DNA of 64,000 nt from Truepera sp. (GTDB lineage: Bacteria > Deinococcota > Deinococci > Deinococcales > Trueperaceae): the NCBI GenBank assembly GCA_018333895.1, contig JAGXSJ010000137.1, positions 26,242 through 90,241 on the forward strand. The letters run 5' to 3'. A program made the translations under genes and the position numbers. Below, in pieces: positions 47,805 through 58,567 of the stretch; position 1 is the first letter of the stretch; the number at the start of each line of letters is the position of its first letter. The notes below the pieces were generated by a model, which ran no database searches, was not told the origin of the DNA, and saw only the letters and a program-made list of their open reading frames with translations.

Positions 47805-47892
47805 AAGGAGGAGTAGTTGGGATCATAACAACCTTTAACCCAAGCGAGATGTGGCACCAAGCTAATACCCCTTAGGAAAGGAAAAGAGATTT

Positions 47893-48894
47893 ATGTCCAG
47901 GAACCGACTAATCACCTTGTTAGTTGCTCTCGCGCTTATTCTCGGTGGCGCGAACGCTCAACGCGTGCTCAAGTACACCCACTTCCAGCCCGGCACCGAG
48001 GACCAGCCCAAGCACGCCGCCGCGCTGGCCTTCAAGGAACATGTTGAGGAACACACGGGTGGCTCGATCCGGGTGGAGATCTTTCCGGCCGGCATGCTCG
48101 GCGACGCCGACACCGTACTGCAGGGGCTTCAGCTCGGAACCATTGAGCTCGGCGTGGTGCACGATGGCCCCATCACCGAGTTCTTCCCGCCTATCGAACT
48201 AATCAGCACGCCCTTCCTGTTCGAGAGCCATGCGGTCGCCTACCGGGTGTTCGACGGTGAGTTCGGCGAGTATTTCGGCCAGCGCATGCTCGAGGAAGCC
48301 GGTATCCGCATGATGGCCTTCGCTGATAACGGCCTCCGCCACTTCACCAACAACGTGCGTCCCATCCGCTCGCCCGAGGATATGCGCGGCCTCACCATCC
48401 GGATTATGCCAAGCCCGCTCTTCGAGCGCCTGGTTACGGCCCTTGGCGCCAGCGCCATTACCGTGCCCTGGCTCGAGCTCCCCATCGCGCTGGCACAGGG
48501 CGTGGTGGACGGCCAGGAGAACAGCGTTACCAACATCCTGGCAGCCAGCCTCTATCAGTACCAGCGTCACGTGTCACTCAGCGGCCACGTCTATTCCGTT
48601 CACCTGTACATGATGAACCCCGGCTTCTACGACAGCCTCACCCCCGACGAGCAGCGCGTGATCGACGAAGCGATCGTGATTGCCCGCGACATCCACCGCC
48701 AGATGACCTCGGCACAGGATCTCAACGCCGACGAGATCCTCACCGGTGTGGGTATGGAGGTTGCAGTGCTCACCAGTGAGGAGCTAGCGGCCTTTCGCCA
48801 GGTAGCCCAGCCCCCTGTTCTTGAGCACCTGGTCGGCCGCGTTGGGCAGGACTGGATCGACCGCCTCATGCAGGCCGTCGAGGCAGCTCAGTAG
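47893..48894 (+). CDS. TRAP transporter substrate-binding protein (DctP)
   Basis: LTIRIMPSPLFERLVTALGASAITVPWLELPIALAQGVVDGQENSVTNI. Confidence 0.94.
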   Translation: MSRNRLITLLVALALILGGANAQRVLKYTHFQPGTEDQPKHAAALAFKEHVEEHTGGSIRVEIFPAGMLGDADTVLQGLQLGTIELGVVHDGPITEFFPPIELISTPFLFESHAVAYRVFDGEFGEYFGQRMLEEAGIRMMAFADNGLRHFTNNVRPIRSPEDMRGLTIRIMPSPLFERLVTALGASAITVPWLELPIALAQGVVDGQENSVTNILAASLYQYQRHVSLSGHVYSVHLYMMNPGFYDSLTPDEQRVIDEAIVIARDIHRQMTSAQDLNADEILTGVGMEVAVLTSEELAAFRQVAQPPVLEHLVGRVGQDWIDRLMQAVEAAQ

Positions 48895-48915
48895 GACCAA
48901 TAACGGAGGTATACC

Positions 48916-49893
48916 GTGACCCTCGACAGCAACACCCGTGGCCGCCATGTCATCGTCGTGGGTCACGGCTATCATGATTACGCCGTCGAAACAGCCATTC
49001 TGCGGCCCTACGGCGTGGAGCAGATTCACGCCGTTGATCCCGCCGATCCGGCGTTTGGCGAGCACCTGGCTCGAGCCGAAGCGATTTTGGTGCGCGACAC
49101 CCCGATCACCGCTGCTCATCTGGCGGCAGCGCCCAAGCTGCGCATCATTGCCCGCTACGGCATCGGCTTAGACAACATCGACTTAGCCGCAGCAACCGCG
49201 CGGCACGTCTTTGTCGCCAACACCCCCGGTTACGGCGTCGATGAGGTCAGCACGCACGCTCTGGCACTGCTGCTGGCCGTAGCGCGCCGGGTGGTGTCGC
49301 GGGATAAGGCGGTGCGCCGTGGCGCCTGGGGGATCGCTCAGGCCGAGCCGATCTATCCCATCTCGGGACGGACGCTGGGGGTAGTGGGGTACGGGCAGAT
49401 CGCTCGAGCCTTGGTGCGCAAGATGCAGGCCTTTAGCCCCCGGCGCACGCTGGTCTACGACCCGTACCTGCCGGACACGCCAGCCGGAATCGAGCACGTC
49501 GATCTGGCTACCCTCTGCCGCGAGGCCGAAATTATCTCGCTGCATGCCCCGCTGACCCCGGAGACTCGGCATCTTATCGGTCATAACGAACTAGCCCTGA
49601 TGCAGCCGCGCACCATCTTAGTCAACACCGGCCGCGGTGCCCTGATCGATGAAGCGGCCCTGGTAGAGGCACTCCGCGCCGGGCGGCTGTACGGCGCCGG
49701 CCTCGACGTGTTCGCAACCGAGCCGCCGCCACAGGATCATCCGCTGTTTAGCCTCTCCAACGTGGTCGTCACTGACCACACCGCCTGGTACTCGGAGGCC
49801 TCGGTGCGCGAGCTGCAAGAGCGCGCCAGCCAGGAGGTAGCGCGCGTCTTAGCGGGTGGGGTGCCCCAGGCCTGGGTCAACCGCTGGGAATGA
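48916..49893 (+). CDS. D-isomer-specific 2-hydroxyacid dehydrogenase
   Basis: GRTLGVVGYGQIARALVRKM, LVNTGRGALIDEAALVEALRAG. Confidence 0.93.
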   Translation: MTLDSNTRGRHVIVVGHGYHDYAVETAILRPYGVEQIHAVDPADPAFGEHLARAEAILVRDTPITAAHLAAAPKLRIIARYGIGLDNIDLAAATARHVFVANTPGYGVDEVSTHALALLLAVARRVVSRDKAVRRGAWGIAQAEPIYPISGRTLGVVGYGQIARALVRKMQAFSPRRTLVYDPYLPDTPAGIEHVDLATLCREAEIISLHAPLTPETRHLIGHNELALMQPRTILVNTGRGALIDEAALVEALRAGRLYGAGLDVFATEPPPQDHPLFSLSNVVVTDHTAWYSEASVRELQERASQEVARVLAGGVPQAWVNRWE

Positions 49894-49960
49894 AGGTGGC
49901 CTTGATCTGATAACTTAGGAGGAATCGCCCATGAGCTATCGTTCACCACCAGAGAAAATA

Positions 49961-50037
49961 GGGCGAACTTCAGCGAAGCGCCGAGCGAAGGCGTACAAGG
50001 CTTCGCCCTGAGGGGCCTCAGCCCAAAGGGTTCGCCC
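49961..50037. repeat. Imperfect palindromic intergenic repeat GGGCGAAC...GTTCGCCC
   Basis: Outer arms GGGCGAAC/GTTCGCCC; internal CTGAGGGGCCTCAG. Confidence 0.6.
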
Positions 50038-50039
50038 CT

Positions 50040-50079
50040 ACTTGAATACTTGAATACTTGAATACTTGACTACTTGACT
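50040..50079. repeat. Octamer tandem repeat ACTTGA[A/C]T, five copies
   Basis: ACTTGAAT x3 then ACTTGACT x2, directly before the RraA-like gene. Confidence 0.9.
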
Positions 50080-50100
50080 ACTGATTTCCGAGGAGGCGTA

Positions 50101-50751
50101 ATGTATCCCAAAACCGTTATCGAGCAGTTCCACACCGTCACCACCGCCTCGGTCGCCGACGCGATCGATCAGGTCGTTGGGGTACGCGGCTATATGCAGC
50201 ACAGCATTAAGCCTCGCATCAACGACCAGAAGGTGGTGGGTCCGGCCGTCACCGTTAAGGAAGGACCGACTACTGAGAAGCTCCCGCCCCAGCATGCGCT
50301 CGAGCTGATCGATAGCGCCGAGGCCGGTTCGGTGGTAGTCATCGGCACCGGCGGCGAGTCCGAAGTAGCCGTCTGGGGCGGGCTGATGACCGCCGGCGCG
50401 GTAGCCAACAAGCTAGCCGGCGCCGTGCTTGATGGCGGCGTGCGCGACGTGACCGAGATCCGGCGCGACTACGGCTTCCCAGTCTTTGCCCGCAGCGTCT
50501 CGCCCGGCACTACCGTGGGGCGCTTTAAGACCCTGGCCGCCAACGTCCCGGTGGTGTGCGGCGGCATTACAGTCAACCCCGGCGATCTCATCGTGGCCGA
50601 CCTCGACGGGGTGGCGGTGGTACCCCAAGCGCATGTCGCAGAGGTGCTGAAGCTCGCCCTCATGATCGAGCAGCGGGAGGCCGAACAGGCTAGGCTCATC
50701 CGCGAGACCGGTTCGCTGCGCGAGGGCCTAGCCAAGTACGGGCGCATCTGA
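50101..50751 (+). CDS. RraA-like / HMG-CHA aldolase family protein
   Basis: ASVADAIDQVVG, GGLMTAGAVANKLAGAVLDGGVRDVTEI, GDLIVADLDGVAVVP; ATG at 50101 preceded by GGAGG. Confidence 0.9.
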   Translation: MYPKTVIEQFHTVTTASVADAIDQVVGVRGYMQHSIKPRINDQKVVGPAVTVKEGPTTEKLPPQHALELIDSAEAGSVVVIGTGGESEVAVWGGLMTAGAVANKLAGAVLDGGVRDVTEIRRDYGFPVFARSVSPGTTVGRFKTLAANVPVVCGGITVNPGDLIVADLDGVAVVPQAHVAEVLKLALMIEQREAEQARLIRETGSLREGLAKYGRI

Positions 50752-51674
50752 TGGCCGAGATTATTAGCCTCGGTGAGCCCATGATCGAGTTCAACCAGCT
50801 CCGGGAGGGAGGGCGCGAGGTGTACCTCCCCGGCTTCGGCGGCGACACCTCTAATATGGCCGTGGCAGCGGCGCGCCAGGGGGCCAGCGTGGGCTATCTC
50901 ACCCGCCTCGGGCAGGACGCTTTCGGCGATATGTTGCTGGCGCTCTGGCGGGCCGAGGGGATCGATACCTCATACGTTATCCGCGACCCCGCCGCGGCGA
51001 CCGGTATCTACTTCGTAACGCACACGGACGCTGGACATGCCTTCACGTACTTCCGCCAGGGTTCGGCCGCCAGTATGATAAAGCCTGAGGAGCTGCCGAC
51101 TGAGGCGCTTGCCCAGGCCAAGCTACTGCACCTTTCGGGGATCAGTCAGGCGATCAGCACCAGCGCTTGCGACGCGGTCTTTTACGCTATCGACATAGCG
51201 CGGACCAGCGGCGCCAAGGTCTCTTATGACCCCAATGTGCGGCTTAAGCTCTGGCCCCTGTCCAGAGCCCGCGCCATCGTTTTGGAGACGATTGCGCAGT
51301 GCGACTTCTGCCTGCCCAACCTCGACGAAGCCAGCCTGCTCACCGGGCTTAAGGAGCCCCAGGCCATCATAGACGCGCTGCTAAACCGCGGCGCCAAGGT
51401 GGTGGCGCTCAAGCTCGGCGCCGCAGGGGCGCTCGTGGCAGACTCCAACCAGCGCCACGCCATCCCCGGCCTCAGGGTGGCTACCGTTGATGCCACTGGC
51501 GCCGGTGATACCTTCGACGGGGCGTTCTTGACAGAGCTCCTGCGCGGCGCCCCGCTGGCCGAGGCCGGGCGCTACGCCAACGCCGCCGCCGCCCTCTCCA
51601 CCCAGGGCTACGGCGCAGTAGCGCCCATCCCGCGCCGCACCGAGGTCGAGGCTTTTTTGGCCAGCCAAGCATAG
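50751..51674 (+). CDS. PfkB-family sugar kinase (KDG kinase-like)
   Basis: [46 protein letters not shown]. Confidence 0.93.
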   Translation: MAEIISLGEPMIEFNQLREGGREVYLPGFGGDTSNMAVAAARQGASVGYLTRLGQDAFGDMLLALWRAEGIDTSYVIRDPAAATGIYFVTHTDAGHAFTYFRQGSAASMIKPEELPTEALAQAKLLHLSGISQAISTSACDAVFYAIDIARTSGAKVSYDPNVRLKLWPLSRARAIVLETIAQCDFCLPNLDEASLLTGLKEPQAIIDALLNRGAKVVALKLGAAGALVADSNQRHAIPGLRVATVDATGAGDTFDGAFLTELLRGAPLAEAGRYANAAAALSTQGYGAVAPIPRRTEVEAFLASQA

Positions 51675-51699
51675 CCTCCGGCAACCAGAACGAAGGCCG

Positions 51700-52974
51700 T
51701 TAACCCTCCAACGACAGCAGGAACGGGTCCTCAAGAGCCAAGCAGACCCAGCGCAAGAAGCGCGCCGCCGCCGCCCCATCGATCAAGCGGTGGTCGTAGG
51801 TTACGGCCAGCGGCATCATCAAACGCGCCTCAAACTGGCCCGTCTCGGTGTTCCAGACCGGCTCTAGGCTGCTGCGGGCGACGCCCAGGATAGCTACATC
51901 CGGCGGGTTAACAATGGGCGTAAAGCCGGTGCCGCCGATGCCGCCCAGGTTTGAGATGTTGAAGTTACCACCCTGCATCTCCTCCGGTGAAAGCTTGCGC
52001 TCGCGGGCCTTAGCAGCCAGTTCACCCAGCTCCACAGCGAGCTGTAGCAGGTTCTTCTGATCGGCCTGCCTGATGACCGGGACCAGTAACCCATGTTCGG
52101 TATCGACCGCCACCCCGATATTGATGTACTGCTTGTAGATGATCTCGTTATTGGCTACGTCGACGCTGGCATTAAAGTCAGGGAACTTGCGCAGCGCCCC
52201 GGCCACGACCTTAACCAAGATGGCGGTAGGAGTGAGCTTGGCCCCCAGCGCTTCGGCCTTTTTCTGGTAGCGCTGGCGCAGCGCCTCTAGCTCGGTCGTG
52301 TCGGCCTTATCGAAGTGGGTGACCATCGGCACGCTGCTCCAGGCCTGAGTCATGGACCGCACAGTCACCTTGCGGATGCCGCTCATGGGCCGCCGCTCGG
52401 TAGCGCCGTACTTGCCAAAGTCGGGGAGCGCGGGGACGGCTGGCGCGGTGGGGGAAGCCGGTGCGCCGCCGGCGGTATGACGCAGCACGTCTTCAGTTGA
52501 GATGCGCCCGAGGATACCGGTCCCCGGCACAGTGCGAAGATCGACGCCTTGTTCGCGTGCCAGGCGCCGCACCGAAGGGGCGGCAGGGATCAGGCGGCCG
52601 TCATCGGGCTTGGTTGGCGCTGGGCTGGGTGGCGCCGGGGCCGCCGGTGTTGGCTTGGGCGGGGCCGGTTGGCTGGGCTTCGCCTCGGCCTGGGCCTCTT
52701 TAGCTTCGACCTGGGGCGCTTTGGCTTCAGCTTCGGCACCGGCCTCTCCCACCACCAGGATCACCTGGCCGACCTTGGCCTGTTCGCCCGCATTAACCTT
52801 GATCTCCTTGACCACTCCGCTTACCGCCGAGGGGACTTCGACCACGGCCTTATCGGTCTCTAGCTCGATGACCGGCTGGTCTTGCTCGATACTGTCGCCC
52901 ACCGCGACCAACACCGCCACTACGGTCCCCGACTCGATCCCCTCGCCGACATCTGGTAGTTTGAACTCTGCCAC
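51700..52974 (-). CDS. aceF: Dihydrolipoamide acetyltransferase E2 (pyruvate dehydrogenase complex)
   Basis: N-terminal lipoyl domain ([11 protein letters not shown]), Ala/Pro linker, E3-binding domain, catalytic [15 protein letters not shown]. Confidence 0.94.
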   Translation of the reverse strand: MAEFKLPDVGEGIESGTVVAVLVAVGDSIEQDQPVIELETDKAVVEVPSAVSGVVKEIKVNAGEQAKVGQVILVVGEAGAEAEAKAPQVEAKEAQAEAKPSQPAPPKPTPAAPAPPSPAPTKPDDGRLIPAAPSVRRLAREQGVDLRTVPGTGILGRISTEDVLRHTAGGAPASPTAPAVPALPDFGKYGATERRPMSGIRKVTVRSMTQAWSSVPMVTHFDKADTTELEALRQRYQKKAEALGAKLTPTAILVKVVAGALRKFPDFNASVDVANNEIIYKQYINIGVAVDTEHGLLVPVIRQADQKNLLQLAVELGELAAKARERKLSPEEMQGGNFNISNLGGIGGTGFTPIVNPPDVAILGVARSSLEPVWNTETGQFEARLMMPLAVTYDHRLIDGAAAARFLRWVCLALEDPFLLSLEG

Positions 52975-53011
52975 AAGATCCTCCGTTACTGAAGTCTAAA
53001 CCTAAGCTGCC

Positions 53012-55714
53012 CTAAGCCGTATAGGGATTGGGCTTATCGGGGTTAATATCGAACTCGGCCAGCGCCTTAGCTACCACCGTGGGTTTTAAACCCTCCGGGA
53101 TAAGCGCATGCAGGGCCGCCAGGGCGATGTGCCGCGCATCGACCTCAAAGAAGTCGCGCAGTTCGGCTCGAGCCTCACTGCGGCCAAAGCCGTCGGTGCC
53201 AAGGCTGACTAAGGGCCTGGAGAGGTGCCGCGCGAGCGCGTCGGGAAGAATTTTTAGGTAGTCGCTAGCGGCAACGATCACGCCATCGTGACCGTCAAGC
53301 GCCTGGCGCACGTAAGGGACTTTAGCTTTGGCCTTGGGGTGGAGGCGATTGTGGCGCTCGACTTGCAGGGCGTCATAATGCAGCGCCTTGTAGCTGGTCA
53401 CGCTCCAGACGTCAGCGGCGACGCCGTAGCCCTCCAGCAGCTCTTGGGCCTTTAAGACCTCGTTCATGATCGCCCCGGAGCCTAACAGTTGGGCGCGGTA
53501 CTGGGGCGCCTCTAGCGCCGAAGGCCGGAACTTATAGAGCCCGCTGAGCACGCCGGCTTTCAACTCCTCTAGGCTTAGGTGCGTTGGCAGGGGCGGCATG
53601 GGGTAGTTTTCATTGCCTACGGTGATGTAATAGAAGCGATCTTCAAGCAGCTCATACATCCTGTGTAAACCGTCGCGGATGATGATAGCTAGCTCATAAG
53701 CGAACGCTGGATCGTAGGCTTGAAGAGTGGGAACAGGATAGGCTAGCACGTGGCTGTGACCGTCCTGGTGCTGCAACCCTTCCCCGGCCAAAGTAGTGCG
53801 CCCGGCGGTAGCACCGAGCAAAAAGCCCTTGGTGCGCATGTCGGCAGCGGCCCAGATCAAATCGCCGATGCGCTGGAAGCCGAACATCGAGTAGTAGATG
53901 AAAAAGGGGATGGTCGGGATGCCGTGAGTGGCGTAGGCGGTCCCTGCCGCAATGAACGACGACATAGCGCCCGCCTCGGTGATCCCTTCTTCTAAGATCT
54001 GCCCGTCCTTGGCCTCTTTGTAGTAGAGCAGGTTCTCGGCATCGACCGGCTCGTAAAGCTGGCCGACATGCGAGTAGATGCCGATCTGGCGGAACAGCGC
54101 CTCCATGCCGAAGGTGCGCGCCTCGTCGGGGATGATCGGCACGATCAGCTTGCCAAGCTCCTGGTCGCGCAAGAGTTTGGCCAGAATCCGCACCAAGACC
54201 ATGGTGGTCGAGACTGCCCGCTCTTCAGTCCCCTGATAGAACTCGGCAAACAGCTCCTCGGCTGGGGTCTTAAGCGGCTTGGCGGTAACGCGCCGCTCAG
54301 GCACCGAGCCACCTAGCGCTTGGCGGCGCTCGAGTAGGTAGCGGTACTCCGGGCTATCCTCACTCGGGCGGTAGAACGGGAACTCAAGCAGCTCCTCGTC
54401 CTTGATAGGGATATCAAAGCGGTCGCGAAAGGCACGCATCTCCTCTTCGTTGAGCTTTTTTTGCTGATGGGTGATGTTCTTCCCCTCGCCCGACTCGCCC
54501 AAACCGTAACCCTTGACGGTGCGGGCCAGGATCACAGTCGGCTGGCCCTGATGCTCCACCGCGGCTTTATAGGCGGCATAAACCTTGTAGGGGTCGTGTC
54601 CGCCGCGATTGAGCATATTAAGATCATCATCGCTCCAGCCTGCGATCAGCTCTTTAAGCTCGGGGGTGTTGAAAAACTGCTCACGCAGCTCTGGCGCACC
54701 AAAAGCTCCGTAGCGCTGCGACTCGCCATCGATTAACTGCTCAAAGCGCCTAACCAGCACCCCCTGGTGGTCTTTGGCTAGCAGCCGGTCCCAGTAGCGG
54801 CCCCACACCACCTTGATGACGTTCCAGCCAGCACCGCGGAAGGTAGCTTCGAGCTCTTGAATGATCTTGCTGTTACCGCGCACCGGGCCGTCTAAACGCT
54901 GCAGGTTGCAGTTGATCACCCAGATCAGGTTATCGAGCTGTTCGCGGGCGGCCAGGCCGATGGCGCCAAGTGCTTCCGGTTCGTCGGTCTCGCCGTCGCC
55001 CAGAAAGGCCCAGACCCTGCCGCTACCTTTGGGCTTGAGCCCCCGATCTTCTAGGTAGCGATTAAAACGCGCCTGGTAGATCGACATAATCGGGCCTAAG
55101 CCCATCGAGACGGTGGGAAACTCCCAGAAGTCGGGCATCAGCCAGGGGTGGGGGTAGCTGGAGAGGCCGCCGCCCGGGGCTAGCTCGCGCCGGAAGTTGC
55201 GGAGCTTTTCGACACTGAGCCGCCGCTCAACGAAAGCCCGGGCGTAGATGCCGGGGCTGGCGTGACCCTGGAAGTAGAGCTGGTCGGCATCAACCCCGGC
55301 CTCCTGGCCGCGGAAGAAGTGGTTAAAGGCAACGTCGTAGAGCGTAGCGGCCGAGGCGTAGGTGGAGATGTGCCCACCGATGCCATCAGAAAACTTGTTA
55401 GCCCGCACCACCATGGCCAGCGCGTTCCAGCGGATGATGCTGCGAATGCGCCGCTCGAGCGCAAAGTCGCCCGGATAGGGCGGCTCTGCCCCCTTGGGAA
55501 TAGTGTTGATGTACGGTGTATTGGCCGCAAACGGGAGCTTGACGCCGGCGCGGTGGGCCCGAATATCGAGCTGCGCTAAGAGTTCTTGGACGCGCTCGGG
55601 CCCGGCTGTCTGCAACACGTAGTCGAGCGAGTCGAGCCACTCGCGCAGCTCGAGCGCTTCTAAGGTGCGGCGCTCATCATCGGCAAGCTGGGTTCGCGCT
55701 GGTAGATCGATCAT
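53012..55714 (-). CDS. aceE: Pyruvate dehydrogenase E1 component, homodimeric
   Basis: [61 protein letters not shown]. Confidence 0.96.
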   Translation of the reverse strand: MIDLPARTQLADDERRTLEALELREWLDSLDYVLQTAGPERVQELLAQLDIRAHRAGVKLPFAANTPYINTIPKGAEPPYPGDFALERRIRSIIRWNALAMVVRANKFSDGIGGHISTYASAATLYDVAFNHFFRGQEAGVDADQLYFQGHASPGIYARAFVERRLSVEKLRNFRRELAPGGGLSSYPHPWLMPDFWEFPTVSMGLGPIMSIYQARFNRYLEDRGLKPKGSGRVWAFLGDGETDEPEALGAIGLAAREQLDNLIWVINCNLQRLDGPVRGNSKIIQELEATFRGAGWNVIKVVWGRYWDRLLAKDHQGVLVRRFEQLIDGESQRYGAFGAPELREQFFNTPELKELIAGWSDDDLNMLNRGGHDPYKVYAAYKAAVEHQGQPTVILARTVKGYGLGESGEGKNITHQQKKLNEEEMRAFRDRFDIPIKDEELLEFPFYRPSEDSPEYRYLLERRQALGGSVPERRVTAKPLKTPAEELFAEFYQGTEERAVSTTMVLVRILAKLLRDQELGKLIVPIIPDEARTFGMEALFRQIGIYSHVGQLYEPVDAENLLYYKEAKDGQILEEGITEAGAMSSFIAAGTAYATHGIPTIPFFIYYSMFGFQRIGDLIWAAADMRTKGFLLGATAGRTTLAGEGLQHQDGHSHVLAYPVPTLQAYDPAFAYELAIIIRDGLHRMYELLEDRFYYITVGNENYPMPPLPTHLSLEELKAGVLSGLYKFRPSALEAPQYRAQLLGSGAIMNEVLKAQELLEGYGVAADVWSVTSYKALHYDALQVERHNRLHPKAKAKVPYVRQALDGHDGVIVAASDYLKILPDALARHLSRPLVSLGTDGFGRSEARAELRDFFEVDARHIALAALHALIPEGLKPTVVAKALAEFDINPDKPNPYTA

Positions 55715-55850
55715 GGGTAATTCCTCCGAAAATCAGCAGGTAATGGTCAACCGCTAAGGGACAATCCCTGCGCCACGCCTAACCCTCTTATCCTACTATC
55801 CGCCTTGCCGTGCGTAAGCGGATTGGGCTGCATTTATACGAGGCGCTGAC

Positions 55851-56042
55851 TTGGACTTGACTTTGCCTCATTATCCTGGGGCCGTGGAGACGATGATTTA
55901 CGCTGCATATCTGCTTATCGCCATAATCAGTATAGCCGGCTGGTTGCTGCTAGCCTATGCCGAATGTCGCGAGGGAGAAGAGGCCGAGGCAAAGCCGCTA
56001 GTCAGCGCGGACTGCGCGCTGTTAAGCTACAGCCAGGATTAG
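55851..56042 (+). CDS. Small single-TM membrane protein
   Basis: METMIYAAYLLIAIISIAGWLLLAYAECREGEE-type segment; no family recognised. Confidence 0.4.
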   Translation: MDLTLPHYPGAVETMIYAAYLLIAIISIAGWLLLAYAECREGEEAEAKPLVSADCALLSYSQD

Positions 56043-56125
56043 GGCAGTGGGAAGTGGGTAGTAGCGGGTGGAAAGTGGAAAAGCCCTCACAACCCACTCT
56101 TCCCTCTCTACTATTTCCTCAACTT
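56041..56125. repeat. Intergenic repeat family C, copy 3
   Basis: GGAAGTGGGTAGTAGCGGGTGG...GCCCTCACAACCCACTCTTCCCTCTCTACTATTTCC. Confidence 0.5.
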
Positions 56126-56178
56126 ACCTCTGACCAGCTGACTACCCGACAAGCGGTAGGATGACTGCGGAGGTTCCC

Positions 56179-56748
56179 ATGACTCAACTCGCCGCCTTGC
56201 GGGAAAATGTCTTTAAGGACGAGCCGCTGCTCGAGCTCGATGCCAAGATCTTGCGCGCCTATCAGGCGGCCATCGATGCCTACAACGTCGGCAACTGGGA
56301 CGCTACCGTCACCGCCTGTGCCAAGGCGCTTGAGGGGATTGCCAAAACCAACCTCCCTTACAACGAGCGCGGCGGCACCCTCGGACAGCTGCTAGAAAAG
56401 CTCCCCAAGCATGTGAGGCTCGAGCAGCCGATGCTCGACCTAGCCGCTGCGGTTAAGGACTCTAAGTCGCTGGGGGCGCACTTTGATCTTGAGCGCGACA
56501 TCAACACCGACATCGCCAGGGCCACGCTCGAGCTGCTGGAAGCCTTCGTGACCTACACCTATCTCTTCAAGGTCAGGGTGCATCACCTCATCCGCCTGCT
56601 CGAAACTCGCGAAACCGCGACCCCGGCTAAAACGCCAGAGGCACCGCGCCCTGCCCCGGCAGTCGCCGAGCCCAAGCCCGCTAGCAGCGACTTTGACGCC
56701 TTTGACCTACGCAGCAACCCGTTTGACAAAGAGGATAGTTGGCGATAA
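56179..56748 (+). CDS. Hypothetical protein (DUF4145/HEPN-like helical)
   Basis: AYQAAIDAYNVGNWDATVTACAKALEGIAKTNLP...LEQPMLDLAAAVKDSKSLGAHFD. Confidence 0.65.
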   Translation: MTQLAALRENVFKDEPLLELDAKILRAYQAAIDAYNVGNWDATVTACAKALEGIAKTNLPYNERGGTLGQLLEKLPKHVRLEQPMLDLAAAVKDSKSLGAHFDLERDINTDIARATLELLEAFVTYTYLFKVRVHHLIRLLETRETATPAKTPEAPRPAPAVAEPKPASSDFDAFDLRSNPFDKEDSWR

Positions 56749-56749
56749 C

Positions 56750-57886
56750 CTAGGCCAGCTTGTCCATGGTAAAGACTCGCGCCAGCAGGCCAGAGAGCGA
56801 CGGCATGAGCATGGCCCGCACTGCGGCGTTGCGCAGGCCGGGATAGCGCCAGCGGCGCCCGAGGCACATATTGAACTCGGCACGGCGGATGGCGGTGCGC
56901 GCAGCCCATTGTCGCTGCTGCTGATAGGTTGCCAGGTCGACACCCGCCTCACCCCGGAGCAGGCGCGGCAGGAGTTCGGCCAAGTGAGCGGCGTCGAGCC
57001 AGCCCAAGTTCATCCCTTGGCCACCGATCGGCGAAACGACATGGGCCGCGTCACCGGCCAGGATCACCCGGCCTGCCACAAACTGTCCGGCCAGATAGCG
57101 CTGCACGCCAAAGGCGCTGACCATAGCTGCAGTCGACGCCACGGCAATACCCAGCCGTGCCGCTAGGAGCCCGGCCAAATCGGCGGCGGTAGCCCCTTTG
57201 AGGTAATGTTCGGTCTTGACCACCCAGCGCCGCAGACCCCCGGGTAAGGGGAACGACTCGACCACCCCGGCATCACACAGGTAGATAGCAGCGTCGTCCC
57301 CTAAACTGCTGTCGTCAGGCACATCACCCATCAGATAAGTGTCGGGATAGCTTCCGCCGCGCCAGGAGATAGCGAGCTGTTGGCGCACCAGGCTCCGTTT
57401 GCCGTCGCAAGCTACCAGATAGCGCCCGCGCAGCTGCCTGTGACCGCCCTGTTGATATACCGCTGTGACACCCGCACTGTCCTGCTCGATCGCGGTTACA
57501 CTGGCCCCAAGCCGCAGCGCTTCGGGCTGGAGCTGGTACAGGCACCGCGCCAGCAACTCCTCGGTCTGCTCCTGCGGCAGTGTCAGCACGTAGCGGTAGG
57601 GCTCCGGCAAGGCCGTAAAGTCGAGCGTTCCCAACAGCTTAGTGTTAGCAAAGGCCTGGCCACGCCTAACTTTGATGCCGCGAGCCAGCAGCTCCTCAGC
57701 CAGGCCAAGTCTCGCGAAGTGCCGCAGCGCAGGCGGATGGATACCGATCGAGCGCGAACCGGTGTTGATGGTCTGGCGCTGCTCTAACACCGCCAAGGAA
57801 ACACTTGCCTGAGCCAGCGTGCAACCCACAAAGAGGCCGACCGGCCCGCCGCCGACGATCAGCACTTCGACCTCAGCAACGCTCAT
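56750..57886 (-). CDS. FAD-dependent monooxygenase
   Basis: VEVLIVGGGPVGLFVGCTLAQ; VAGRVILAGDAAHVVSPIGGQGMNLGWLDAAHLAELL. Confidence 0.92.
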   Translation of the reverse strand: MSVAEVEVLIVGGGPVGLFVGCTLAQASVSLAVLEQRQTINTGSRSIGIHPPALRHFARLGLAEELLARGIKVRRGQAFANTKLLGTLDFTALPEPYRYVLTLPQEQTEELLARCLYQLQPEALRLGASVTAIEQDSAGVTAVYQQGGHRQLRGRYLVACDGKRSLVRQQLAISWRGGSYPDTYLMGDVPDDSSLGDDAAIYLCDAGVVESFPLPGGLRRWVVKTEHYLKGATAADLAGLLAARLGIAVASTAAMVSAFGVQRYLAGQFVAGRVILAGDAAHVVSPIGGQGMNLGWLDAAHLAELLPRLLRGEAGVDLATYQQQRQWAARTAIRRAEFNMCLGRRWRYPGLRNAAVRAMLMPSLSGLLARVFTMDKLA

Positions 57887-58566
57887 GATTGGTGGACCAA
57901 CAGCAAGCGGTAGGGAAAGAGCTTTTTAACACGCCAGCCCGGCGGCGCCAAGCATGACAGCTCGGGAGCAGTAAAGCTGCGCCGGATCGAGCGCAGCCCA
58001 TCAACTGTAATAAAGGAGCTTAGGAAGAACGGTCCGGTCAGCGCAAAAGCCAAAAAAGCCAGATCGCCGCGTTCGATATCGTTGTGAATGACCAGCTTGC
58101 GGCTCAAGGCGACACTGTCACGACAGAGTGCAATCAGCTCCCGCTCGGGTAGATGGTGGAGCAGGTGATTGGAGAGGACCACGTCAAACAGTTCACCGGC
58201 GCTAATGAGGTCGCCGGCTGAGGCTTGCAGAAAGCGCACCTCGTCCTGCCTGCGCGAGTTGACAAAGGTCAGCGCTCGGGGATCGGTATCGATGCCGGTC
58301 AGCTCGAGCTTAAGGCCGTCGCGCTTAGCCCACCGCGCTAAGCTTCGCAGCACGTCGCCTCCGCCAAAGCCGATGTCGAGCAGGCGGCAGGCCCGGCCTT
58401 GCGCCAGCGGCGCTATCCAGCGGGCATAAATGCGGGCCCAACCAGATATCGCGCGATTGACCGCACTGAAGCCGGCATAGGTATTGTTAAGGCGCCTGGT
58501 GTCGCAGCCGGGGTCGTCCATCAGCTCGGTTACCTGGGGGGCCCGGCGGGAGAGCAAGAGGGGCAT
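57883..58566 (-). CDS. SAM-dependent methyltransferase
   Basis: RLLDIGFGGGDVLRSLA; FDVVLSNHLLHHLPE; start MPLLLSRRAPQ at 58566 preferred. Confidence 0.88.
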   Translation of the reverse strand: MPLLLSRRAPQVTELMDDPGCDTRRLNNTYAGFSAVNRAISGWARIYARWIAPLAQGRACRLLDIGFGGGDVLRSLARWAKRDGLKLELTGIDTDPRALTFVNSRRQDEVRFLQASAGDLISAGELFDVVLSNHLLHHLPERELIALCRDSVALSRKLVIHNDIERGDLAFLAFALTGPFFLSSFITVDGLRSIRRSFTAPELSCLAPPGWRVKKLFPYRLLLVHQS

Positions 58567-58567
58567 C

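Noticed and set aside
46454-47875. 473-aa plus-strand ORF rich in Arg/Pro/Ala
   Set aside because: Frame-shifted shadow of the DctM gene 46515-47804.
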